DNA of 64,000 nt from Echinicola salinicaeni (GTDB taxonomy: Bacteria; Bacteroidota; Bacteroidia; Cytophagales; Cyclobacteriaceae), in NCBI RefSeq assembly GCF_014280965.1, contig NZ_JACODZ010000008.1:307591-371590 (forward strand). The letters run 5' to 3'. Of this stretch, positions 41,724 through 51,624 are shown piece by piece. A program made the translations under genes and the position numbers. Position 1 is the first letter of the stretch. Every line of letters begins with the position of its first letter. Below the pieces are notes generated by a model. The model was not told the DNA's origin. It saw nothing but the letters and a program-made list of their open reading frames with translations, and searched no databases.

Positions 41724-42335
41724 ATGAAAATCATTGCCATAGGCCGAAATTATACAGAACATATAGAAGAGCTTGAAAATGAAAGACCTGAAAACCCGGT
41801 CGTTTTTCTAAAACCTGATACGGCATTATTGAAAAACAATATGCCCTTTTATATGCCTGATTTTTCCAATGATATCCATCATGAAGTAGAATTGGTTCTT
41901 AAGATCAACAAAGAAGGCAAGTTTATAAAGAAGGAATTTGCCCATAGATATTTTGAAGAGATCGGTATTGGGATTGATTTCACAGCAAGAGACCTTCAGA
42001 AAAAGTGTAAGGAAAAAGGTTTGCCTTGGGAAATTGCCAAAGGATTCAACGGTTCAGCTCCGGTTGGCCAGTTTTTACCAGTAAAGGATATCCAAGATTT
42101 TAATGATATCAATTTTCATCTAACTATTAATGGAGAGCAAAAGCAAAAGGGAAATACGGCTTTGATGCTTTTTGACTTTGGAGTCATTCTGGAATACATT
42201 TCACAATTTTTTACGTTAAAAAAGGGAGACTTGATATTTACTGGAACTCCGGCCGGAGTTGGGAAAGTAAATGTTGGCGATCACCTAGAAGCGTATATAG
42301 AAGATAAAAAATTATTGGATTTTGAGATTAAATAA
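41724..42335 (+). CDS. fumarylacetoacetate hydrolase family protein (YcgM-like)
   Basis: The compact 203-residue protein is just the FAH catalytic domain. It has MKIIAIGRNYTEHIEE, a double acid in DIHHEVELVLKI, the TARDLQKKCKEKGLPWEIAKGF loop and GDLIFTGTPAGVGKV. The short size and these segments resemble acylpyruvases and oxaloacetate decarboxylases such as YcgM/FAHD1. The substrate is unknown. The next gene's start overlaps its stop by 14 bases, so the two are coupled. Confidence 0.88.
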   Translation: MKIIAIGRNYTEHIEELENERPENPVVFLKPDTALLKNNMPFYMPDFSNDIHHEVELVLKINKEGKFIKKEFAHRYFEEIGIGIDFTARDLQKKCKEKGLPWEIAKGFNGSAPVGQFLPVKDIQDFNDINFHLTINGEQKQKGNTALMLFDFGVILEYISQFFTLKKGDLIFTGTPAGVGKVNVGDHLEAYIEDKKLLDFEIK

Positions 42336-44187
42336 GTTCCTACTGATATTCCTTTTAGGGGGCTGTTCAGTGCCTGCCATTGCCCAATTGAAAATAGATT
42401 ATTTTCAATTCCCCATAAAACCGGGAGAGCGTAATTACCTTTCCGGGAATATGAGTGAAATACGTCCAAACCACTTTCATACCGGAATTGACATTAAAAC
42501 CGAAGGTAGACAAGGACTTCCTGTATATGCCGTTGCGGACGGGAAAGTATACAGGATGAAAATTTCTTCCTTTGGTTATGGCAATGTACTCTATCTGAAA
42601 CATACCAACGGGATGTATTCTCTATACGGTCACTTAAAGGACTTTAATGACCGCATAGCTGATTATATGTGGAAAAAAATGATTGAGGCGGAGCAGAATG
42701 ACTTGGAGATTTATCCAGAGCCCAATGCCTTGCCTGTAAAAAAAGGGGATATTATAGCCTATTCTGGAAATACAGGAAGCTCAGGGGGGCCACATCTTCA
42801 TTTTGAAATCAGGGACTCCTTGGATAGAGCAGTAGATCCACTAAAATACGGTTTTCAGGAAATTGAGGACAGCACCCCTCCCTCTCTAACTTCCATCGCA
42901 CTGACCCCCTTAGAACTTGACAGCAGGATCAATGGGAAATTTGAAAGAACAGTCATTAAGGCCAATTTTAGGGGCAACAAATACGTAGTGGACCAGCCTA
43001 TTCACATTACAGGAAAAGTAGGTATAGAGATAAGGGGCTATGACAAATTAGATGGCGCCTATAATAGAAACGGCTTCCCTCATTTTGAAATCTATGAAGA
43101 CGGTCAAAAAACCTTCGATGTCAATGTGGATAAAGTGGATTTTAATCTTGGGCGTTTCCTATTGTCCCATACACACCAAAACCGATATACCAAACTTTAC
43201 ACGACAGCCTATAACCAATTTGATTATTACAGTCCAAAACAGTTGCATAGTGGGGCCATAGAGGTTAGTCCAGATAGCATCAAAAATGTTCGGGTAAGAT
43301 TGGAAGATATTTTTGGAAACGATACTGACCTTACGATGAAATTTAAGGGAGATGCCCCTAAATATGATATCCGATACAATAGTCGATCCAGGGAAAAAGT
43401 AGAATTCTTTCACAACTGGATGATCCTGAGAACCGATAAAGCAGAACAGCACAAGTTGGCAAAATTCTATGTTGATGGATTGATGTTAGATGTGATGCTT
43501 TCTTACGAGGACCCAAGGTTTAGAACCTATATATGGGATATGGAATATGGGGTCCCTGACTCTGTAGATGTATGTACTGAAATGATCTATCCTGGCATTC
43601 AAGCCAAAATTCCTTTCAATAAGGAACATTCCTTCAGTGATGGCTATACCCATATCCGTTTTGATAAGGAATCATTGTTGGAAAGTCTTTTCCTCAGTAC
43701 CGAAAGAGGAACTTATGATGGTCGGCCTTCTATCAAGATAAATGATAAAAGAGGTGATTATCTTAGAAGCGAAATAACAGTAAGTATGGATGTTTCCGAG
43801 TATTCTGGAGACCGTGAACATGTTCATGCCTACCAACTTTATGAAAATGGTTGGAAGCAATTCTTGGGTGGCGAATGGGAAGGAGACCATTTCACCTTTA
43901 AAACCAAAAAATTTGGTACTTTTGTACTCGCTGAAGACAATACCCCTCCTAGCATTAGGGCTATAAGGATCAATTCTTCCAGTTTAAGGTTTGTCATTGG
44001 AGATGACAGGTCTGGGATAAAAGACTTTGAAGCCAGAATTGACGGGAAATGGGTTGTTATGCGATATGAACATAAAAGCCGGGTAATTTGGGCCCAGCGA
44101 ACCTCAAAAGAGCCTTTCAGAGGTCAATTTGAGTTAAAAGTCACAGATAATGCTGGAAATTCTAAAGTTTTTTCAAGAAAACTCTAG
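42322..44187 (+). CDS. M23 family metallopeptidase with long C-terminal region
   Basis: The protein (621 aa) begins at a TTG overlapping the previous gene; this start supplies the only usable signal sequence (MRLNKFLLIFLLGGCSVPAIAQ). Either Cys15 is a lipid anchor or the signal is cut after AIAQ. The LytM/M23 peptidase domain lies at about residues 45-180: HFHTGIDIK supplies His53 and Asp57, and PHLHFEI at 157-163 supplies the later His pair. The remaining 440 residues hold beta-sandwich-type repeats of unknown role. It likely trims peptidoglycan cross-links in the periplasm. Confidence 0.9.
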   Translation: MRLNKFLLIFLLGGCSVPAIAQLKIDYFQFPIKPGERNYLSGNMSEIRPNHFHTGIDIKTEGRQGLPVYAVADGKVYRMKISSFGYGNVLYLKHTNGMYSLYGHLKDFNDRIADYMWKKMIEAEQNDLEIYPEPNALPVKKGDIIAYSGNTGSSGGPHLHFEIRDSLDRAVDPLKYGFQEIEDSTPPSLTSIALTPLELDSRINGKFERTVIKANFRGNKYVVDQPIHITGKVGIEIRGYDKLDGAYNRNGFPHFEIYEDGQKTFDVNVDKVDFNLGRFLLSHTHQNRYTKLYTTAYNQFDYYSPKQLHSGAIEVSPDSIKNVRVRLEDIFGNDTDLTMKFKGDAPKYDIRYNSRSREKVEFFHNWMILRTDKAEQHKLAKFYVDGLMLDVMLSYEDPRFRTYIWDMEYGVPDSVDVCTEMIYPGIQAKIPFNKEHSFSDGYTHIRFDKESLLESLFLSTERGTYDGRPSIKINDKRGDYLRSEITVSMDVSEYSGDREHVHAYQLYENGWKQFLGGEWEGDHFTFKTKKFGTFVLAEDNTPPSIRAIRINSSSLRFVIGDDRSGIKDFEARIDGKWVVMRYEHKSRVIWAQRTSKEPFRGQFELKVTDNAGNSKVFSRKL

Positions 44188-44253
44188 TTTTTCAAGAAAT
44201 AATCAAGAACTTTAATTGTCAAAATCACACTTAACCTAAAAAAACAAAACAAC

Positions 44254-44703
44254 ATGGCACTGGAAGTAGGAATGCAAGCACCTGATTTTGAAGCCAAGAT
44301 CCAGGATGGCAGCACGGTGAAATTATCTGACTATAAAGGCAAGAAAGTCGTCTTATATTTTTATCCTAAGGACAACACTCCTGGCTGTACTACCCAAGCT
44401 TGTAATCTAAGAGATAACTATGATGCCTTGATCGATGCCGGTTATGTAGTTTTCGGTATCAGTACGGACTCAGAGAAGTCTCATCAAAAGTTCATTGAAA
44501 AACATGACCTCCCATTCTCTTTGATTGCTGACGAAGACAAACAGGTTCACGAACTCTATAATACTTGGAGGGAGAAAAAAAATTATGGCAGAACCTATAT
44601 GGGCACTGTAAGGACCACCTTTGTCATCGATGAGGAAGGCAAGATTGCAGAGATCATTGAGAAAGTAAAAACAAAAGAACATTCAAATCAAATACTTAAT
44701 TAA
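44254..44703 (+). CDS. bcp: thioredoxin-dependent thiol peroxidase Bcp
   Basis: The 149-residue peroxiredoxin has the peroxidatic Cys45 and resolving Cys50 in TPGCTTQACNLRD, the same positions as in E. coli Bcp. It reduces hydrogen peroxide and organic peroxides in the cytoplasm using thioredoxin. The C-terminus is of normal length. The next gene, a transketolase half, starts 10 bp downstream, so they may share a transcript. Confidence 0.96.
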   Translation: MALEVGMQAPDFEAKIQDGSTVKLSDYKGKKVVLYFYPKDNTPGCTTQACNLRDNYDALIDAGYVVFGISTDSEKSHQKFIEKHDLPFSLIADEDKQVHELYNTWREKKNYGRTYMGTVRTTFVIDEEGKIAEIIEKVKTKEHSNQILN

Positions 44704-44713
44704 TTCCTTTAAA

Positions 44714-45565
44714 ATGGAAAAGCTATCCACCGAACAACTAAAAAAGACTGCCTCACAAGTGAGACGGGACATTTTACGTATGGTTCACGAAGTACAATCC
44801 GGGCACCCAGGTGCTTCTTTGGGATGTACAGAATTCTTCGTGGCACTGTATTTCAATCAAATGAATCATAAATCCGACTTCAGCATGGAGGGGAAAGGTG
44901 AAGACCTATTCTTTCTTTCCAATGGTCACATTTCACCAGTATGGTACAGTGTATTGGCCAGAAGCGGATATTTCAATACTGAAGAGCTAAAGACTTTTAG
45001 AAAGATCGATAGTAGATTACAAGGCCACCCAGCAACTGAAGAAGGTCTTCCAGGTATCAGAATTGCTTCCGGATCTTTGGGTCAGGGACTTTCTGTAGCC
45101 ATTGGTGCTGCCCAAGCCAAAAAAATCGATGGTGATGAAGGGGTAGTTTATGCCTTGATGGGAGATGGTGAGCAACAAGAAGGACAAATCTGGGAAGCCG
45201 CCATGTATGCCCCACACCATAAAGTGGACAATTTGATTGCGACCATTGACTTCAATGGTCAGCAGATAGATGGTCCAACAGATGCCGTAATGAACCTACA
45301 AGATCTAAAAGCTAAATGGGAAGCTTTTGGCTGGGAAGTGATCGACACCCTTAAGGGCAACGATATGGAATCAGTAGTTGCTGGTTTAGAGTATGCCAAA
45401 ACCCTATTGGGCAAAGGTAAGCCGGTATTGAACCTGCTTCATACAGAAATGGGATATGGCGTTGATTTTATGGTAGGCACACACAAGTGGCACGGAATCG
45501 CTCCAAGTGACGAACAATTGGAGAATGCCTTGGGTCAGTTGGAAGAAACCCTTGGTGACTATTAA
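44714..45565 (+). CDS. transketolase, N-terminal subunit
   Basis: This 283-residue polypeptide is the thiamine-diphosphate-binding half of a split transketolase. The motif GDGEQQEGQIWEA with a downstream N (FNGQQIDG) is the ThDP/Mg site, and the first segment has SGHPGASLGCTE. The C-terminal half is encoded next, so the two subunits form one enzyme of the pentose phosphate pathway. Split transketolases are common in bacteria and archaea. It follows bcp closely. Confidence 0.95.
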   Translation: MEKLSTEQLKKTASQVRRDILRMVHEVQSGHPGASLGCTEFFVALYFNQMNHKSDFSMEGKGEDLFFLSNGHISPVWYSVLARSGYFNTEELKTFRKIDSRLQGHPATEEGLPGIRIASGSLGQGLSVAIGAAQAKKIDGDEGVVYALMGDGEQQEGQIWEAAMYAPHHKVDNLIATIDFNGQQIDGPTDAVMNLQDLKAKWEAFGWEVIDTLKGNDMESVVAGLEYAKTLLGKGKPVLNLLHTEMGYGVDFMVGTHKWHGIAPSDEQLENALGQLEETLGDY

Positions 45566-45630
45566 TCAACAAAACCGTTAACCGCCCAGTTATTGAACAC
45601 CTTCAAGCATTGGGCTTAACAGATCAAAAA

Positions 45631-46599
45631 ATGGAAAAGACTTTAGAAACTAAATTCACCTATACAGAAAAGCAAGATACCCGTTCTGGATTTGGGGATG
45701 GCTTGCTAGAAGCAGGACGTAAAAACCCTAACGTAGTGGGGCTTTGCGCTGACCTTATCGGATCCCTTAAAATGGGTGCCTTCCAGAAGGAATTCCCTGA
45801 AAGATTCTTCCAGGTAGGTATTGCAGAGGCCAATATGATGGGCTTGGCAGCTGGTATGAGCATCAATGGTAAAATTCCTTTTACCGGTACTTTTGCCAAC
45901 TTCTCAACTGGACGTGTATATGACCAAATTCGTCAGTCCATTGCCTATTCAGAGAAAAACGTAAAGATCTGTGCCTCTCACGCCGGATTGACTTTAGGGG
46001 AAGATGGTGCTACCCACCAGATTCTAGAAGATTTGGGCATGATGAGAATGTTGCCAAATATGACTGTAATCAACCCTTGTGATTACAATCAAACAAAAGC
46101 AGCAACCATGGCCATCGCTGAGCATGAAGGCCCTGTTTATTTGAGATTTGGTCGTCCAAAATGGCCTATCTTCACTCCTACTGACCAAAAATTTGAAATT
46201 GGTAAGGCTTGGAAAATGATCGAAGGTACAGATGTGACCATCTTTGCTACCGGACACTTGGTTTGGGAAGCTGTAGTAGCGGAAGCAAAACTAAGAGAAG
46301 AAGGCATCAGTGCTGAGGTAATCAATATCCACACCATCAAGCCCCTGGATACTGAGGCTATCTTGGAATCTGTAGCCAAAACTGGCGCCTGTGTAACTGC
46401 TGAAGAACACCAATATAATGGTGGTCTTGGTGACAGTGTTGCCCAAACTTTGGCCAGAAACAATCCTTCTCCACAGGAATTCATTGGTGTAGATGATTCA
46501 TTTGGTGAATCAGGCAAACCAACTGACCTTTTGGAAAAATACGGATTGAATGCGGACAATATTGTTAAAGCAGCTAAAAAAGCTATCGCTAGAAAATAA
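45631..46599 (+). CDS. transketolase, C-terminal subunit
   Basis: The protein (322 aa from the ATG at 45631) has the pyrimidine-binding domain (VGIAEANMMGLAAGMSINGK and ASHAGLTLGEDGATHQ) and the transketolase C-terminal domain (from about 190, with VINIHTIKPLDTEAI). It completes the enzyme with the subunit encoded 65 bp upstream. The frame opens at a TTG at 45610 but MEKTLETKFTYTEK fits better. A strong terminator follows. Confidence 0.95.
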   Translation: MEKTLETKFTYTEKQDTRSGFGDGLLEAGRKNPNVVGLCADLIGSLKMGAFQKEFPERFFQVGIAEANMMGLAAGMSINGKIPFTGTFANFSTGRVYDQIRQSIAYSEKNVKICASHAGLTLGEDGATHQILEDLGMMRMLPNMTVINPCDYNQTKAATMAIAEHEGPVYLRFGRPKWPIFTPTDQKFEIGKAWKMIEGTDVTIFATGHLVWEAVVAEAKLREEGISAEVINIHTIKPLDTEAILESVAKTGACVTAEEHQYNGGLGDSVAQTLARNNPSPQEFIGVDDSFGESGKPTDLLEKYGLNADNIVKAAKKAIARK

Positions 46600-46625
46600 G
46601 TTGTATTCAGCTTAAGTATATTCAA

Positions 46626-46655
46626 AGCAGCGCCTTATCGGGCGCTGCTTTTTTG
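46626..46655 (+). terminator. intrinsic terminator after the transketolase genes
   Basis: AGCAGCGCC pairs with GGCGCTGCT around a 6-base loop, and the stem runs into TTTTTTG. It lies 27 bp after the stop codon. Confidence 0.92.
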
Positions 46656-46799
46656 TTTTAAACAAAATTATCCCTGACCCTTTTTTTATTAGACCAAAAC
46701 CATAGGGTACTGTACTGTCTACTAAAGAAAATTATCTGTCCATCATCTCGTAGAGTCGAGGATATACCTTAATTTAAGGTTTGAATTAATAATCAAACC

Positions 46800-47723
46800 A
46801 TGGATAAGCACCTTTTCAAGCTTTTATTACTTTTAGCCCTTTTTAGTTCAGCTAACCTATATGGGCAAAACCTTTCCTTTCAAAAAACTGCTGATGGTAT
46901 CTTGCTCTCAGAAGATGGTGAAGCCCGCTTTTTCTATCAAACAGCAACTAAAAGTCTTGAGGGCAAATACCCCAGGGCCAATTATATTCATCCTTTATAT
47001 GGTCTAAATGGGGAAATACTAACAGAGGATTTCCCGGAAGATCATTTTCATCATCGAGGGATCTTTTGGACCTGGCATCAACTCTATATAAATGGACAAA
47101 GAATAGCCGATCCTTGGTTTTGTGAGGGCATCAGTTGGAATGTCAAAAGCACCAATACCCATATCAAAAACAATATCGCAGAACTTGAAGCAGAGGTCAA
47201 CTGGGTTTCGGATAGCCTTAATCAGCAGCCTGTTCTTAGAGAAAACATTAAGATTTCCTATCAAAAACTATCCAATGAAGCATATAGTCTTATTTTTGAG
47301 ATCAAGCTCACAGCTCTTATGGATAATTTACAATTAGGCGGTTCTGAAGATCAAAAGGGCTACGGAGGCTTTTCTCCCCGAATCAAATTACCAGAAGACA
47401 TCCAATTCACCTCAGAAGGAAAGAAAATTACTCCACAAAATCTTCCAGTTCAGGCAGGCCCCTGGATGAACCTCGAAGGTTCCTTTAATGGAAATTCAAA
47501 ATCTGGTATTGTGATCATGGGTGACCCCCAAAAACTCCCTCAATATAAAGGCTGGATATTAAGAAATGCCAATAGTATGCAAAACATGGCTTTCCCTGGT
47601 CGGATTCCGATTGACTTAGGCAAAGAGAAACCTTTGATTTTCAGAAATCAGTTATTGGTCCATAGCAATCTAAGCACCCAAGAAATTGATCAATACTATA
47701 AAGAATTTATAAATCATCACTAG
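46800..47723 (+). CDS. PmoA family (DUF6807) secreted protein
   Basis: The 307-residue protein has a signal peptide ending near LYGQ (residue 23). The core contains YIHPLYGLNGEILTED and the His-rich FPEDHFHHRGIFWTWH, both hallmarks of DUF6807/PmoA-like proteins. The later GYGGFSPRIKLP and NMAFPGRIPI are also typical. The family has a galactose-mutarotase-like beta-sandwich and often lies beside carbohydrate genes in Bacteroidota. A role with methane oxidation, suggested by the old name, is not implied. The substrate is unknown. Confidence 0.85.
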   Translation: MDKHLFKLLLLLALFSSANLYGQNLSFQKTADGILLSEDGEARFFYQTATKSLEGKYPRANYIHPLYGLNGEILTEDFPEDHFHHRGIFWTWHQLYINGQRIADPWFCEGISWNVKSTNTHIKNNIAELEAEVNWVSDSLNQQPVLRENIKISYQKLSNEAYSLIFEIKLTALMDNLQLGGSEDQKGYGGFSPRIKLPEDIQFTSEGKKITPQNLPVQAGPWMNLEGSFNGNSKSGIVIMGDPQKLPQYKGWILRNANSMQNMAFPGRIPIDLGKEKPLIFRNQLLVHSNLSTQEIDQYYKEFINHH

Positions 47724-47791
47724 ACTAGTCTATCATGGCTAGAACTAGCCAATACTCTTCTACATTTAAAATGTGGAAGAGCTAATATAGC

Positions 47792-47840
47792 GGGATTTAA
47801 AATCCCCTATTATTTGAGTTCCTGATTGCAAATCAGGAAC
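47792..47840. repeat. doublet-hairpin repeat, copy 2
   Basis: The hairpins GGGATTT-A-AAATCCC (47792-47806) and GTTCCTGATT-GCA-AATCAGGAAC (47818-47840) lie in a row. The second is identical to 34789-34811, and both copies are followed by AGC. The first hairpin differs in sequence but keeps a GGATT/AATCC core. Confidence 0.75.
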
Positions 47841-47968
47841 AGCATTTGATTAAATTTTAAGAATAAGTTACTCGTTTATCTACCACTCATAAAAGTAATC
47901 TATCAAAAAGAAAAATTGATCGTAAATTAGCACTCTTTAAAGCTGTACCCATATATTTCACATCAATA

Positions 47969-48775
47969 ATGGAATTTACATCAAATAATAAGTTAGCAGA
48001 GGAACAACTTATTAAGGTTTCCAAGATGAAACCAGTAATCAAGCCTACAAAACCACACAAACACGCTGGTTATCATGAGCTTATTTTTCTTTTTCAAGGA
48101 GCGGGTCATCATACCATTGGTGATGAAACTTTTGATGTTCACCCTCCAACGGCCTTTTACTTAGGTCCTGGTCAAGTACACTGTTGGGATTTCTCCAAAA
48201 TCCCCGATGGTTTTGTGATTCTGTTTAAAGAGGAAATGCTTTCACTTTATCCAAAGGCTCAAAACTACCTTTTTAACTTTCCCAAACATTTTAATATGAA
48301 TGATAATGGAGTTTTTTTCAAGATGTTGGAAGACTTCTACCGAGAATATAAAGCTGGGGGAAATTTAGAAATACTATCTGCATTCCTTAACCTACTGGTA
48401 CTGAAAGGCTTTGAATATTCCTCCCAAAGCAGAAAAACAGACCCCAAAGTAGCCAGTGACTTTTCCAATTTCAAAGAACTCCTCAATGAGCATTATATTG
48501 ATTATAAGAACTCAGAGGACTATGCTAAGCTAATGGGAATATCAGTTAAAAAACTGAACAAGACCTGTCAAGCTGCAGTTAACGCCACTGCCAAGGAACT
48601 GATCAAAGAAAGGGTATTAATGGAAGCAAAAAACCTTTTGACTCATACCAATAATAATGTTTCAGAAATTGCCCATCAGCTTAATTTCACCGATTCCTCC
48701 AATTTTGTGAAGTTTTTCAAATCCTCTACCACCCTGACGCCATTGGACTACAGAAGTAAGGCAAATGCCCAATAA
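47969..48775 (+). CDS. AraC family regulator with N-terminal cupin
   Basis: The 268-residue protein has a cupin-like sensing domain (PHKHAGYHELIFLFQGAGHHTIGDE) and a C-terminal AraC double helix-turn-helix (about 165-265), including VSEIAHQLNFTDSSNFVKFFKS. It precedes the outer-membrane receptor at 48848 by 70 bp on the same strand and may control it. The ligand is unknown. Confidence 0.9.
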   Translation: MEFTSNNKLAEEQLIKVSKMKPVIKPTKPHKHAGYHELIFLFQGAGHHTIGDETFDVHPPTAFYLGPGQVHCWDFSKIPDGFVILFKEEMLSLYPKAQNYLFNFPKHFNMNDNGVFFKMLEDFYREYKAGGNLEILSAFLNLLVLKGFEYSSQSRKTDPKVASDFSNFKELLNEHYIDYKNSEDYAKLMGISVKKLNKTCQAAVNATAKELIKERVLMEAKNLLTHTNNNVSEIAHQLNFTDSSNFVKFFKSSTTLTPLDYRSKANAQ

Positions 48776-48821
48776 TACCATAATTGGGAAATAATTACCG
48801 TTAACACACCTCAGCAGGCCG

Positions 48822-48829
48822 TAAATTTG
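48822..48829 (+). promoter_or_regulatory. -7 element before the outer-membrane receptor gene
   Basis: TAAATTTG matches TAnnTTTG and lies 18 bp before the ATG at 48848. The -33 region lacks a clear TTTG, which would suit an activator-dependent promoter next to an AraC gene. Confidence 0.4.
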
Positions 48830-48847
48830 CGGGAAATCAAACCTATT

Positions 48848-51310
48848 ATGAATAAGTTAGTATTATCTTTCTTTTTAATTATCATTACCCAATTCACTTT
48901 TGCCCAAACAGGCATACGTGGAATTCTTGTAGATGCAGATGATCATGGCCCACTAGAATATGCTTCAGTGGCCCTGTACAATGCATCAGATAGCTCTTTG
49001 GTAGCTGGCACCGTGACTGCTGCTGATGGAAGTTTTAATATTGTCCAACAGAAAAAAGGTAACTATTACCTTAATGCCCAATTTATGGGGTACGAGACCA
49101 AAACAATTGGCAATATTAGAATAGAAAAGTCCAAAGTAGTAGACTTGAAAACTATTCTTCTTTCTGCCAACCAGCAATTAATGGAAGAAATAGAAGTATC
49201 CGGTAAGAAATTCACTACCATGCATAAAATTGACAGGCAGGTATTTGAAGCAGCTAATTTCCAAGCCAGTCAAGGGGGAACTGCAGTGGATGTTTTAAGG
49301 AATCTTCCCTCAGTCAGCATTAATGCAAATGGAGATATCTCTGTAAGAGGCGCTACAGGATTTGTAGTGATGATCAATGGTAAACCTGTACAGTCTGATG
49401 CCAATATGATCCTTAGCCAGCTTCCAGCAAACAGCGTTGAAAATATTGAGCTGGTTACAGCACCATCTGCCAAATATGATCCTGAAGGAAAAGCTGGACT
49501 GATTAATATCATTACCAGTAAAGGGGCTACGGATGGGACCTTTGTTCAACTCAACACAAAAATAGGTGCACCAAGTATCGAAAACTACGACAATAAGGAA
49601 ACCCCTAAGCGCTATGGAGCAGACTTTACCATTAACCACCGCCGAAACAAATGGGATCTATCTTTAGGTGCCAGTTATCTAAGGAATGATATAGCAGGTA
49701 GAAGAGAAGGCAATGTGTATACAATGCGCGAAGATACCACCACTTATTTTCCTTCAGATGGAGAAAGAAGTTTTGTTGAGAAAGCCTATTCTGGCCGCTT
49801 CACGGTAGGATACACTCCTAATAAAGCCAATAATTTCAGCTTGGGCTTTTATGGTGGAAAGAGAAGTAAGGACAGAACTGCCGATATCGTTTATTATGAT
49901 AACCATCAAATGGTAGATGGTGAAGAAATTTATAGTATGCAATACTATAACGAAAACCTGAGAATCAGAAGAGGTGATTTTGTTTTGGGAAGCTTTGATT
50001 ATAGCCATAGCTTTAAGAATGATTCAAAGTTAAGCACCTCCTTTTTGTATGAGTATACCATGTTGGGAGGACCAACTACAAACAGAAACCTCGGTTATCC
50101 TGATACCGATTTTGTCTACCAAGACGAATACAATACCAATGACAACCCACTACATGGTACGCGATTCCAAATAGATTATCAAGCTGGCCCATGGAGCATT
50201 GGTAGCTTTGAAGCGGGTTATCAATTCAGAAACCTGAACCACACCGGTGATTTTGTTTATGAACGCAAAAACAATGAAACTGGGGAGTTCGAATTAGTAC
50301 CCGAATTTTCAAGTAAAGTAGATCTTAGTAGACAAATCCATTCAGCTTATGGACAATTGACCGGAGAGAAAGGAAAATGGAGCTATGCTGCAGGACTGCG
50401 TCTGGAATTTATGGACAGGAAACTAGACTTAATGGATAAAGCTGCGACAGTAGACACAAGCTATTATTATGATTTTATTAAGCCTTATCCCTCTGCCAGT
50501 CTGCAATATGCAGTAAATGATGAATTGAGAATAAAAGCTGCTTACAGCAAAAGAGTAGAAAGAACGACTACTTTCAAAATGAATCCATTCCCTGAAAGAG
50601 AGCACTCTGAAACACTTGAACAAGGAGACCCTACGCTATTACCTGAATTTATTGACCTGACAGAAATTGGCTTGGTGAAAGATTTTGGCAGCAATTCTTT
50701 CTTTGCAACAACGTATTACCGAAATGTTCAAAACTTAGTTAATAGGGTGAATACTGTTTATAATGACACCATTCTGAACCGTATTTATTCCAATGTAGGC
50801 AGAGGTCGTTCCTTGGGAATAGAAACCGGTCTGGAACTGAACCCTACGTCTTGGTGGCAAATATTTGCAGGAGGAAATTTATATAAGTACCATATCAAGG
50901 GTGAATTTGATGACAGACCAGTAGACACTTCTAGCTGGGTTTATTCCATCAATGCCAATACTAGCTTTGATCTATCCTCCACACTAAGCCTTCAATGGAC
51001 GCTTAATTATCTTTCTAAAAGAAATACTGCTCAAGGTGAAGATTCCAGGTTTCTATCTCCTAATCTTACTGTTAGGAAATCATTCCTTGATGATAGACTG
51101 AGCACTACCCTTCAATGGCTAAATATGGATATGGGTCTATTGAATACCAATGAACAACGTATCACTACTTGGCGACCAAATGAGTTTTATACGACCACCA
51201 ATTATGTCTATGAGGTCGATATGATTATGATCAATATTAGCTATACCCTCAACAGAACTAAAAACAAGTCCAGGTTTATAAAAAGTGAATTTGGAGAAAA
51301 AGAATTCTAG
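48848..51310 (+). CDS. outer-membrane beta-barrel receptor, TonB-dependent type
   Basis: The protein (820 aa from the ATG at 48848) has a signal peptide ending near FAQ (residue 20). A carboxypeptidase-regulatory-like domain (about 22-105) and a TonB plug domain (about 110-225, with PSVSINANGDISVRG and ENIELVTAPSAKYDPEGKAG) follow. The barrel belongs to the outer-membrane beta-barrel family typical of Bacteroidota (OMP_b-brl_3 type). There is no SusD partner. The ligand is unknown. An AraC regulator lies just upstream, and a strong terminator follows. Confidence 0.9.
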   Translation: MNKLVLSFFLIIITQFTFAQTGIRGILVDADDHGPLEYASVALYNASDSSLVAGTVTAADGSFNIVQQKKGNYYLNAQFMGYETKTIGNIRIEKSKVVDLKTILLSANQQLMEEIEVSGKKFTTMHKIDRQVFEAANFQASQGGTAVDVLRNLPSVSINANGDISVRGATGFVVMINGKPVQSDANMILSQLPANSVENIELVTAPSAKYDPEGKAGLINIITSKGATDGTFVQLNTKIGAPSIENYDNKETPKRYGADFTINHRRNKWDLSLGASYLRNDIAGRREGNVYTMREDTTTYFPSDGERSFVEKAYSGRFTVGYTPNKANNFSLGFYGGKRSKDRTADIVYYDNHQMVDGEEIYSMQYYNENLRIRRGDFVLGSFDYSHSFKNDSKLSTSFLYEYTMLGGPTTNRNLGYPDTDFVYQDEYNTNDNPLHGTRFQIDYQAGPWSIGSFEAGYQFRNLNHTGDFVYERKNNETGEFELVPEFSSKVDLSRQIHSAYGQLTGEKGKWSYAAGLRLEFMDRKLDLMDKAATVDTSYYYDFIKPYPSASLQYAVNDELRIKAAYSKRVERTTTFKMNPFPEREHSETLEQGDPTLLPEFIDLTEIGLVKDFGSNSFFATTYYRNVQNLVNRVNTVYNDTILNRIYSNVGRGRSLGIETGLELNPTSWWQIFAGGNLYKYHIKGEFDDRPVDTSSWVYSINANTSFDLSSTLSLQWTLNYLSKRNTAQGEDSRFLSPNLTVRKSFLDDRLSTTLQWLNMDMGLLNTNEQRITTWRPNEFYTTTNYVYEVDMIMINISYTLNRTKNKSRFIKSEFGEKEF

Positions 51311-51624
51311 ATACATATCCCACTTAACAGGCCGAGACTAAAAGTCTCGGCTTTATTTTTTTTATATAATTCAAAATCTCCATTTTAACTTCTCCACTCA
51401 AAAATCAGGCTTCTAATCTCCCGCTTTGCCTATACTTTTTATCCTAAGATCAATACTATCTTTTCCTAACACATAAAATTCTTTGAACCATTTTTGAAGT
51501 TTTCATATATTAACAAATATTATTTCTAAAACGTAAAAAGAACTGAAACAATAACCCTTCATGGAGAAATTGCTGAAAATATTATTTTTCTTATGTAATT
51601 TCTCATCTAACCTAATAATATATC
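51311..51624. other. intergenic region with a terminator
   Basis: Apart from the terminator at 51331-51365, this 314-bp AT-rich gap shows no gene or repeat. Confidence 0.5.
51331..51365 (+). terminator. intrinsic terminator after the receptor gene
   Basis: GCCGAGACT pairs perfectly with AGTCTCGGC around AAA, followed by TTTATTTTTTTT. It lies 21 bp after the stop codon. Confidence 0.92.
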
